NCBI RefSeq assembly: GCF_016919445.1
Contig: NZ_CP070356.1
Coordinates: forward strand, 4,901,502 to 4,965,501
Source: Pseudomonas sp. PDNC002
GTDB taxonomy: Bacteria; Pseudomonadota; Gammaproteobacteria; Pseudomonadales; Pseudomonadaceae
Length of the DNA: 64,000 bases
Direction of reading: 5' to 3'
Shown here: piece by piece, positions 57,917-64,000 of the stretch
Layout of the letters: each line of letters starts with the position of its first letter
How positions within the stretch are numbered: the stretch's first letter is position 1
Notes under the pieces: model-generated
What the model was told of the DNA's origin: nothing
Databases searched by the model: none
What the model saw: the letters and a program-made list of their open reading frames with translations, nothing else
Translations under genes and position numbers: made by a program

Positions 57917-59071
57917 ATGCGATCCCTGCTCACCCGAATCTGGCTCTTCCTCGGCAAATGGCTTGGCCGTCTGCTACTCGCCATCGCCGCCATCGGCCTG
58001 CTCGGCTGGGGCATCGGCAGCCTCTACTACGCCTGGAAATTCTCCGGCCCCGTCTCCGCCCAGGAAGAAATCCCGCCGGGCGAAGCCCAGCTCACCCAGG
58101 CCATCATCGAAGATGCGGTGCGCATCGTCGAACAGCACCGCGACAACACCCGCGTACTGCGTGACGCCCACGCCAAGGCCCACGGCTGCGTGAAGGCCGA
58201 AGTCACGGTCGCGAGCGACATCGCCCCGGGCCTGCGCCAGGGCGTGTTCGCCGAGCCGGGCCACAAGTGGGACGCCATGGTCCGATTCTCCAACGGCAAC
58301 GCCTACCCGCAGTTCGACAGCGCCCGCGACGCCCGCGGCATGGCCATCAAACTGCTCGACGTCCCCGGCGCCAAACTGATGCCCGGCAAAGGCCACGACA
58401 CCGAGCAGGACTTCGTCATGTTCAACCACTCGGTGTTCTTCGTTCGCGACGTCGCCGAATACCGGCAGAACTTCGCCGCCCAGGCCAGCGGCCAGAAGGT
58501 CGCCGCCTTCTTCCCCAGCTGGAAGCCCAGCACCTGGGAAATCCGCCACCTGGTCATCGCCCTGCAGACCCTAGCCCCCGCGCCCGACAGCCCCTTCGAA
58601 ACCGGCTACAACGGCATCGCGCCGTACAAACTGGGCGAGGCAAACAACATCAAGTTCCGCGTCATCCCGCAGGCCGAAGGCTGCCCGGCTTATCAACTAC
58701 CCAAGCTCAACGAAAAGCTCCCCAACTTCCTGCGCACCGCCATGTACCAGCAACTCTCGGTCGACCGCGTCCCCGCCTGCTTCGCCCTGCAAGTGCAGAA
58801 ACAGGACCCGAGCAAATATATGCCCATCGAAGACACCAGCGTCGAATGGAGCGAATCCGACGCCCCCTTCCAGACCGTCGCCACCGTCAGCATCCCGCCC
58901 CAGGACTTCGACAGCCGCGAGCAGAACCTCGCCTGCGACAACATCTCCTACAACCCGTGGCATGCCCTGCCGGAGCACCAACCAATTGGCGGGATCAACC
59001 GGTTGAGGAAGGCGGTTTATGAGGCGGTGAGTGTTTATCGGCATCAGCGCAACGGGATAATTAATCAATAG
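57917..59071 (+). CDS. Membrane-anchored catalase-fold protein
   Basis: A 384-residue protein. A hydrophobic segment (about residues 17-40, LGRLLLAIAAIGLLGWGIGS) anchors or exports it. The rest resembles the catalase fold of small SrpA-like haem peroxidases: AHAKAHGCVKAEVTV holds the distal His position, then VRFSNGNAYPQFDSARDARG, MAIKLLDVPG, FVMFNHSVFFVRD, and the end NPWHALPEHQPIGGINRLRK. A classical proximal R-x-x-x-Y motif is not obvious. Its place after the diheme cytochrome suggests a shared periplasmic oxidative function, but no substrate can be named. Confidence 0.82.
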   Translation: MRSLLTRIWLFLGKWLGRLLLAIAAIGLLGWGIGSLYYAWKFSGPVSAQEEIPPGEAQLTQAIIEDAVRIVEQHRDNTRVLRDAHAKAHGCVKAEVTVASDIAPGLRQGVFAEPGHKWDAMVRFSNGNAYPQFDSARDARGMAIKLLDVPGAKLMPGKGHDTEQDFVMFNHSVFFVRDVAEYRQNFAAQASGQKVAAFFPSWKPSTWEIRHLVIALQTLAPAPDSPFETGYNGIAPYKLGEANNIKFRVIPQAEGCPAYQLPKLNEKLPNFLRTAMYQQLSVDRVPACFALQVQKQDPSKYMPIEDTSVEWSESDAPFQTVATVSIPPQDFDSREQNLACDNISYNPWHALPEHQPIGGINRLRKAVYEAVSVYRHQRNGIINQ

Positions 59072-59138
59072 CCGTCAAATTTACTTTAATTAAAACACCA
59101 CCAAATTTTTAAAACTAAAATAACATTGGATATTTAAA

Positions 59139-60323
59139 ATGCCAATATCAATTGATGCCGATCAGATCGAAGAATGGTATGAAGCCGAGGACGAATCTAG
59201 CGATACGCCAACATCATCTAATCCGGATGATTTAGAGAAAAAATACGCAGAGACACAACTCAGAGTGGTTCGTTCCACCATGGACTTCACTCTGCATCAC
59301 CTGCAATCCTCTCTGCGCGAGTCCAGCTATATAAATATGGATCCAGAGTATCAAAGACGCGCCCGCTGGGATAGAAAGAAAAAATCACTACTCATTGAGT
59401 CAATTTTACTCAACGTACCTATTCCACCATTATTCTTGTTCGAAGCCGAATATAATCAGTACGAGGTAATGGATGGCCGCCAACGGCTTGAAACAATAAT
59501 AGATTTTCTAGACAACGGCTTTTCACTAACAGGCCTAGAATACTGGCCGGAAATAAACTCAAAACGATTCAGAGACCTACCCGAAGCTATCAGACGCGGC
59601 CTACTTAGAAGAACAATTGGCGCAGTCGTCCTCCTTGCAGAAACTGCAAAGGGAAATGGTGATTTCGACATCCGGATGGTTTTATTCCGCCGACTAAACA
59701 CCGGAGGTGTAAAACTAAACCCCCAAGAACTCAGAAACGCAGCATTTCCTGGTCCCTTTAACGACATGATCAAAAAATTATCTCGCCAAGATAATTTTTC
59801 AGACGTATGGGGCATACCTAAAAAGACAGAAAACGAAGACAAAGAGCCCAGCACCGAGCTTTTAAAAAACCTCATATACCAAACCATGATGGATTGCGAA
59901 TTAGTACTCCGATTCTTTGCAATAAGAGAAACATTCGCGGGCCAGATGAGAGGATCACTCCGACATATACTTGATCGAACAATGCGAAAGCACAATAGAA
60001 TATCAATGAAGGAATCCGCAGAGTTCGAAAACACATTCAACTCCAGCATTGACTCGCTCGTTCATTTACTAGGGAAGGATTTCATTACCCTTCCTGGCAC
60101 AAAACGCCCTAGCCGGCCGTTGTATGATGCTTTAATGGTTGCAGCCAGCACCATACTTCACACTAATTCAAATATAACTTTCGACACACCCATAAATGTA
60201 AAAAACAAGCTATTAACCGCCCTAAACAAAAAAGAAGAATATGACATACTAGTTGGCCGAGGAAACACCGTCGAGTCAATTAAATCGCGAATAATCCTCG
60301 CACAAAAAATCCTATCGGCCTAA
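59139..60323 (+). CDS. DUF262-domain protein (GmrS/ParB-like), putative defence component
   Basis: A 394-residue protein in an AT-rich island, with codon use unlike its surroundings. Residues 62-205 form a DUF262 domain: MDPEYQRRARWDRKKKSLLI (67-86), the nucleotide-binding VMDGRQRLETI (110-120) and FRRLNTGGVKLNPQELRN (183-200). The N-terminal 30 residues are acidic. DUF262 has a ParB/sulfiredoxin-like fold that hydrolyses NTPs and is the N-domain of the type IV restriction enzyme GmrSD. Here the GmrD-type HNH nuclease domain is absent (the C-terminal half is alpha-helical with no HxxH or HNH). A separate HEPN gene follows after five bases. The likely role is in phage defence or a toxin-antitoxin-like pair; unproven. 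Confidence 0.82.
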   Translation: MPISIDADQIEEWYEAEDESSDTPTSSNPDDLEKKYAETQLRVVRSTMDFTLHHLQSSLRESSYINMDPEYQRRARWDRKKKSLLIESILLNVPIPPLFLFEAEYNQYEVMDGRQRLETIIDFLDNGFSLTGLEYWPEINSKRFRDLPEAIRRGLLRRTIGAVVLLAETAKGNGDFDIRMVLFRRLNTGGVKLNPQELRNAAFPGPFNDMIKKLSRQDNFSDVWGIPKKTENEDKEPSTELLKNLIYQTMMDCELVLRFFAIRETFAGQMRGSLRHILDRTMRKHNRISMKESAEFENTFNSSIDSLVHLLGKDFITLPGTKRPSRPLYDALMVAASTILHTNSNITFDTPINVKNKLLTALNKKEEYDILVGRGNTVESIKSRIILAQKILSA

Positions 60324-60328
60324 GCAAA

Positions 60329-61165
60329 ATGGACGTCATTCTATCTGAATTCCAGAGTGATCTATCCGTGATTTCGCATCAACTCGACCTAATTGACCAG
60401 ATCAAAAAACTTTCGGCCACCCCATCTTTGGCGGACCGCTATCGCACGGCAGCAGAAAAAAAATCCGGCCGATCGACTGATAGCTCACATCTTAGAAGTT
60501 TCCTATTAGAGTCGGACGCATTTCAACATAGCGCAAGAGCATCTAATGCTGGACTACCCATCGCTTGCGGCACCATGGCACTCTATATAGCAGGGCGATT
60601 TGAGGAGTATACAAGAACTTCATTTGAGGATCTTTGCCAAAAGCTTGCACAAAATGCCTCAAGCTTCAAATCCCTCCCGAAGAAAATGCAGGAAAGCTTA
60701 ATAACCTTTACCGCTCTAGTAATACACTCTCCTCGAAAATATCAGCACGGAGAAGGAGCGGTAGCAGGATTTACAGAAAATCTAGCCGCAAATCTTTCAG
60801 CAAAAGCATGCGCCGACAAAATCAATTATCAATGCCTATCTATTACTGACTCAAACATGAGGCCAGACACTCTTTCCGAGCTCTACGAGAGAATCGGAGC
60901 AAAGGAAATCTGGAAAAGGATTAGCCAGCAATCAAACATACAAACATACTTCGCCACCACCGACGCATCTAACGCAGAATCCCTTTCAAAGAAAAAGCTC
61001 TCAGCACTAATGGATCTTAGAAACTCCATTGCCCACCCCTCCACTTCATTTACATGGCCATCCACAGATGAGGTGAGAGATTATATTAAATTCTTAGGAA
61101 TCTTAGGCGGCGCTCTTTCAGGGATATCTTCTGCATTCGCAGTAACTCTATGCCAAAACACTTAA
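60329..61165 (+). CDS. HEPN-domain protein (RiboL-PSP-HEPN / MAE_28990-like), putative RNase
   Basis: A 278-residue AT-rich gene starting five bases after the DUF262 gene. The C-terminal region has the HEPN catalytic R-x4-H motif as RNSIAH (Arg231-His236) in LMDLRNSIAHPS, followed by a helix DEVRDYIKFLGILGGALSG. An earlier helix IAGRFEEYTRTSFEDLC (about 87-103) matches the Glu-containing first HEPN helix. HEPN proteins are usually metal-independent RNases and act as toxins in abortive infection. The exact subfamily is judged by eye. Tight spacing indicates one operon with the DUF262 gene, possibly as its effector. Confidence 0.8.
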   Translation: MDVILSEFQSDLSVISHQLDLIDQIKKLSATPSLADRYRTAAEKKSGRSTDSSHLRSFLLESDAFQHSARASNAGLPIACGTMALYIAGRFEEYTRTSFEDLCQKLAQNASSFKSLPKKMQESLITFTALVIHSPRKYQHGEGAVAGFTENLAANLSAKACADKINYQCLSITDSNMRPDTLSELYERIGAKEIWKRISQQSNIQTYFATTDASNAESLSKKKLSALMDLRNSIAHPSTSFTWPSTDEVRDYIKFLGILGGALSGISSAFAVTLCQNT

Positions 61166-61204
61166 CTACTGTAGTGCAATTGCATCTTTGCCATTATTAA
61201 TACT

Positions 61205-61440
61205 TAAGTTTACTCTGCTCCCGCTCCGCGAAATCGACGGGCCGGGTTTAGCAGCCTGAACGATCAGAGTGCGGAAACGCCTAGCGATTCCCGGCGATGG
61301 AATTCGCCCGAAATTTGCCTTTACGGTGAGCCGCATTGGGAGACCTTCGGGTCTGCCGGTCCTCTGGTCCCGGTCTGCTAACCCGATGCGGTTCCGCCTC
61401 CATTCTGTTTAGCGGCGGAGGGGGCGGTCCTACTGACCAG
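61205..61440 (+). ncRNA. Structured RNA-like element upstream of Bro-N remnant
   Basis: About 235 bases without a good ORF but with nested complementarity. The arm GAGCCGCATTGGG (61328-61340) pairs, with G-U, to CCCGATGCGGTTC (61382-61394). Inside are AGACC-TTCG-GGTCT (61341-61354) and a CCGG...CCGG hairpin (61356-61373). Next is CCGCCT / GGCGG (61394-61424). The UUCG tetraloop and G-U-preserving pairing point to a folded RNA. It may be a leader of the following gene. I recall similar sequences before other Pseudomonas small genes but cannot verify this. Confidence 0.5.
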
Positions 61441-61455
61441 TAAAGGGCTCTCTCC

Positions 61456-61961
61456 ATGGACGTTCTACCCTTACCCACCCCACTCCCCTTCCTCCGCAAT
61501 CGCCGCACCCTGCGCGCACTGCTGATCGACGATCAGGTCTGATTCATCTCTCCGATTTCTGCCGCGTGACGGGTTACCAGTACGAGGAACGCATGGCGAT
61601 GCGCATGGCCGACGACCAGATCGCCCAGGAGCGACTGCTAACTGAAGACGGGCTCAAACTCGATTATGTGCTGCTGAGCGAATCCGGCGCGTACCAGGCG
61701 ATGATCCTTTTCAACGTGCCGGACTACGGCTCGCTGCGGCGCTGGATCAGCGGCACGGTGGTGCCACAGGTGCGCAGCCAGTTCAACGCCAAGGGCCCGC
61801 GCCATGTGCAGTTGCAGTTCGAACGGCAATGCCTGCGGGTGCTGGATTGGCAGGACGATCTCTGGATGCGCTTTGGCGATCTGCCGCGCGTGCTGGGTCG
61901 TCATTCGCCGGTTGCCGGGCGTAGCGGCTGGCGCGGTTGGGCGAAGCGGTTGCGGACGTAG
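61456..61961 (+). pseudogene. Bro-N (phage antirepressor-like) gene, broken
   Basis: The first frame starts at 61456 and gives 28 residues (MDVLPLPTPLPFLRNRRTLR then ALLIDDQV) to a TGA at 61540, where Bro-N relatives continue with Trp (VWF). A second break follows: the frame needed for SDFCRVTGYQYEER is two bases off, explained by an extra TC in TTCATCTCTCCGAT. The rest (GYQYEERMAMRMADDQIAQE ... LSESGAYQAMILFNVPDYGS, RRWISGTVVPQVRSQ) has the Bro-N pattern of a nucleic-acid-binding domain. The stop codon is supplied by the start of a palindromic repeat. The gene is thus a decayed, phage-derived remnant, or it uses a restart at GTG 61566. Confidence 0.7.
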
Positions 61962-62070
61962 GGCGTATAACGTTCGACGTTATACGCCGTTGGGGCCCAA
62001 GGTCGCGCCGAACCTGGCAATGGAGAGTGCGGCGCAGCGGCGTACAACCGCAAACGGTTGTACGCCCTAC
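61958..62070. repeat. Palindromic repeat (GTAGGGCGTATAAC family)
   Basis: GTAGGGCGTATAACGTTCGACG is the left half with an internal hairpin (GGCGTATAACG / CGTTATACGCC), and GGCGTACAACCG...GGTTGTACGCCCTAC closes it. It provides the stop codon of the Bro-N remnant. Confidence 0.8.
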
Positions 62071-62179
62071 GGTGAAGTGGGTGGGGCCGTCCGCTGTTGT
62101 CGCCCGTGATCGATGGGTATCGCTTCGCTTCACGCCATCCTACGGGGCAGCCACGGCGTTACTCCGATATGAGGAGAAT

Positions 62180-62737
62180 TCAGAGCCGGCCGGTCAGTTT
62201 CAGGACGGTAAAGACCAGTCCACCAATGGTCATCGCGGCCGAGAGAATGGTGCCCAGGATCAGCGGCACAAAGGCCGCGGGCGAGACATAGGGCGAGACT
62301 TCCAGCTGGAAGCCGGGACGAATGTGTTCCGGGGTCAGGCAGGTGATCTGGTATTCGCCGGGTTCGTTGCAGGCGAATTCGCCCAGGGGATTGCTGGCGT
62401 TGCCGCCCATGTCGCTGCGGCGCACGGTGAAGAGGTTGAAGCGGCTGTAGCGCTGGTACGGCACGGCGTGGCCGGAGGCGCGGGCGGTGATGGCGAATTC
62501 GGCGGCGAAGTGGGCGGTGCCGGCGACGACAGTGAAAGGCGGGAAGACGATGTTGATGACGTAGCGTCCCGCCCTGGGCAACGCGACCGTTTCCGGCCGG
62601 GTGGCGTCGGCCCAGCGCTGGCGAACGTCGGGGAAGATTACCCGGCGCAATTTGCCGATGCAGCGGGCCAGCAGGTACGCGCCGACCAGCATCAACAGCG
62701 GTGCGCCCCAGAGCAGGGTCGAAGGTTCAAACGTCAT
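62180..62737 (-). CDS. Membrane protein of unknown function
   Basis: A 185-residue protein. One hydrophobic helix at residues 8-26 (LLWGAPLLMLVGAYLLARCI) and one at about 153-180 (AFVPLILGTILSAAMTIGGL) flank a central soluble part of about 115 residues with a beta-strand pattern (ALPRAGRYVINIVFPPFTVV; GEFACNEPGEYQITCLTPEH). Two Cys in the middle could form a disulfide in the periplasm. It lies convergent with the Bro-N remnant. I do not recognise a family. Confidence 0.75.
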   Translation of the reverse strand: MTFEPSTLLWGAPLLMLVGAYLLARCIGKLRRVIFPDVRQRWADATRPETVALPRAGRYVINIVFPPFTVVAGTAHFAAEFAITARASGHAVPYQRYSRFNLFTVRRSDMGGNASNPLGEFACNEPGEYQITCLTPEHIRPGFQLEVSPYVSPAAFVPLILGTILSAAMTIGGLVFTVLKLTGRL

Positions 62738-63004
62738 GGTCGCCCTGCCCGGTCGGACTCGTGAAGTAAGTGCTGGAAACTATACGGCACGTCGGCGGAC
62801 TCCCCTGAGCACGACTGTGTGACGGTCGGTGAGGTTGCAATCTGCCGGTCGCTACGGGGCCGATCCTGCAATGTGCATGACGATATTCCCACGAAATTTT
62901 TCAAGCCTTTGAAAAACCACATTTTATTATTTTGTAACAACTGGCACGGCTGCTGCAGCAGATGTCATTGAGGCTTCCACCTCTCTTTCACGGAGCAGCC
63001 AATA
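62738..63004. other. Divergent intergenic region
   Basis: 267 bases with an AT-rich core around 62890-62945, including an imperfect TTTTTCAAG..CTTTGAAAAA dyad near 62900, which could hold promoters for the divergent genes. No gene is seen. Confidence 0.4.
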
Positions 63005-63916
63005 ATGATTACAGCGACCGATGCCTACGCCACCACTGCCGTGGATACGTCCGATCACTCCGGAGTGTCCTGGGCGGCGGTGTTCGCCGGGGCCGCCGGA
63101 GCGGCGGCGCTGTCCCTGATCCTGATTCTCCTGGGCTTCGGCCTGGGCTTTTCCGCGGTGTCTCCCTGGCCGGGTGATGGCGCGACGTTAAAGCAGATGA
63201 GCATTTCCACCATCATCTGGCTGATGCTGACGCAGATTCTCGCGTCGGGCCTGGGTGGCTATATCGCCGGGCGCCTGCGCGTGCGCTGGGCGACGCTGCA
63301 TGACGACGAGGTGTATTTCCGCGATACCGCCCATGGCTTCCTGGCCTGGGCCATTGCCACGCTGGTAACGGCCACTCTGGTCGTCGGCTCGGTGAGCAGC
63401 ATCGTCGGTGGCGGTTTGCAGGCCGGTGCCGCGGCGGCGACTACCGTGGCGGCCGCAGGTGCGAGCAGCGAGCGCGGCACGGACGCGAACTCGGCGTACT
63501 TCATCGACATGCTGTTCCGCGACAACCGTCCGGTGGCCGTCAGTGACGACGCCGCCCACGCCATCGCCACGCGCATCTTCCTGCGCGGCCTGGCCGACGG
63601 CCAGTTGGGTGCGGACGACCGTACCTACCTCGCCCAGGTCGTGGCCCAGCGTACCGAGATTGGCCAGGCGGAAGCCGAGCAGCGCATCGACCAGGTATTC
63701 GCCGCCGCGCAGCAGGCCAAGCTGAAAGCCCAGCAAGCGGCCGATACGGCCCGCAAGGTGGCCGCGGCTTCGGCGCTGTGGATGTTCATCGCCCTGCTCT
63801 GTGGGGCGTTCTTCGCCAGCTTCCTGGCCATCCACGGGGGCCGTCGTCGCGATGCGGTGGTGCTGATGACCAGCCCGCGCACCCAGCACTCCACTCTGTC
63901 CCGTCCTGCCCACTGA
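63005..63916 (+). CDS. Membrane protein with glycine/alanine-rich helices, unknown function
   Basis: A 303-residue protein from the ATG at 63005 with a GGAG ribosome site. Helices lie at about residues 22-50 (WAAVFAGAAGAAALSLILIL), 68-90 (TIIWLMLTQILASGLGGYIA), 110-145 (HGFLAWAIATLVTATLVVGS) and 262-285 (ALWMFIALLCGAFFASFLAI). Between helices 3 and 4 is an alpha-helical, Gln/Ala-rich cytoplasmic or periplasmic region (about 150-255). No domain name is secure. It is followed by a small hydrophobic gene 13 bases later. Confidence 0.78.
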   Translation: MITATDAYATTAVDTSDHSGVSWAAVFAGAAGAAALSLILILLGFGLGFSAVSPWPGDGATLKQMSISTIIWLMLTQILASGLGGYIAGRLRVRWATLHDDEVYFRDTAHGFLAWAIATLVTATLVVGSVSSIVGGGLQAGAAAATTVAAAGASSERGTDANSAYFIDMLFRDNRPVAVSDDAAHAIATRIFLRGLADGQLGADDRTYLAQVVAQRTEIGQAEAEQRIDQVFAAAQQAKLKAQQAADTARKVAAASALWMFIALLCGAFFASFLAIHGGRRRDAVVLMTSPRTQHSTLSRPAH

Positions 63917-63929
63917 CCGGAGGCACACC

Positions 63930-64000
63930 ATGCGCTCGATTCTTCTGTATTTCCTCGGCGTTCCGATCCCGATCATCATCCTGCTCGCGCTGTTCTGGCA
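63930..64000 (+). CDS. Small hydrophobic membrane protein (3' end outside window)
   Basis: The ATG at 63930 has a GGAGG ribosome site. The visible 23 residues (MRSILLYFLGVPIPIIILLA...) form a single transmembrane helix. It resembles the family of roughly 50-residue hydrophobic Pseudomonas proteins of unknown function. The window ends before the stop. It lies 13 bases after the preceding membrane protein gene and is probably co-transcribed. Confidence 0.65.
   Translation, partial: MRSILLYFLGVPIPIIILLALFW

Noticed and set aside
59139-60323. Complete GmrSD restriction enzyme
   Set aside because: Only the DUF262 half is present at 394 residues; no HNH nuclease motif in the C-terminal part.

Overview
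The window is a chromosomal segment of a GC-rich Pseudomonas, probably of the P. aeruginosa / nitroreducens / citronellolis side of the genus. This is inferred from the liuRABCDE order, PcaR- and PcaQ-type operators, an AraC-type pobR divergent from pobA, and the many Pseudomonas-style palindromic intergenic repeats. I see no tRNA, rRNA or CRISPR. The layout is bacterial core and catabolic chromosome with one clearly foreign, AT-rich island at about 59.07-61.2 kb.

Layout. 0-6.8 kb: cut-off glutathione S-transferase, GlxA/AraC regulator, amidase, NDH-2-like flavoprotein with a small membrane protein, lipoprotein, winged-helix-like protein. 6.8-11.7 kb: GNAT acetyltransferase preceded by a coupled 51-residue ORF, then an arsenic operon arsR-arsB-arsC-arsH behind a palindromic operator, and an exported metallo-beta-lactamase-fold protein. 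11.8-19.1 kb: LysR regulator, NCS2 nucleobase permease, a two-gene unit of a peptidoglycan-recognition amidase and a TIG-like membrane protein, and a LysR / aldehyde dehydrogenase divergent pair. 19.3-26.1 kb: exported DUF3828-like protein, then an operon of a sigma54 activator, ABC exporter, subtilisin-like protease and flavin monooxygenase. The last three resemble the quinohemoprotein amine dehydrogenase maturation genes qhpF, qhpE and qhpG, but no dehydrogenase structural gene is in the window. 26.1-35.7 kb: complete leucine/isovalerate pathway liuRABCDE followed by acetoacetyl-CoA synthetase.

36-54 kb is a supercluster for aromatic catabolism. It holds pobA/pobR (4-hydroxybenzoate), pcaHG with pcaQ (protocatechuate ring cleavage), pcaBDC and pcaIJF (lower beta-ketoadipate pathway), pcaK (uptake), pcaR, and the catechol branch catBCA with divergent catR. 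An AFG1/ZapE-like ATPase gene is embedded behind pcaG. Together these genes take 4-hydroxybenzoate, protocatechuate and catechol to succinyl-CoA and acetyl-CoA. Predicted PcaR, PcaQ and CatR sites are visible.

54-64 kb: six tandem 140-bp repeats, an unusual sigma-region-2/membrane protein with an apparent ATC start, a RoxA-like diheme cytochrome c, a membrane-anchored catalase-fold protein, then the AT-rich island encoding a DUF262 protein and a HEPN-type RNase candidate. This pair is the best candidate for a defence or toxin system. It is followed by a structured RNA-like element, a broken Bro-N antirepressor-like gene, and membrane proteins of unknown function.

Three families of palindromic repeats lie between genes throughout, several times inside operons (liuA-liuB, liuB-liuC, liuD-liuE, pcaF-pcaB, pcaD-pcaC).
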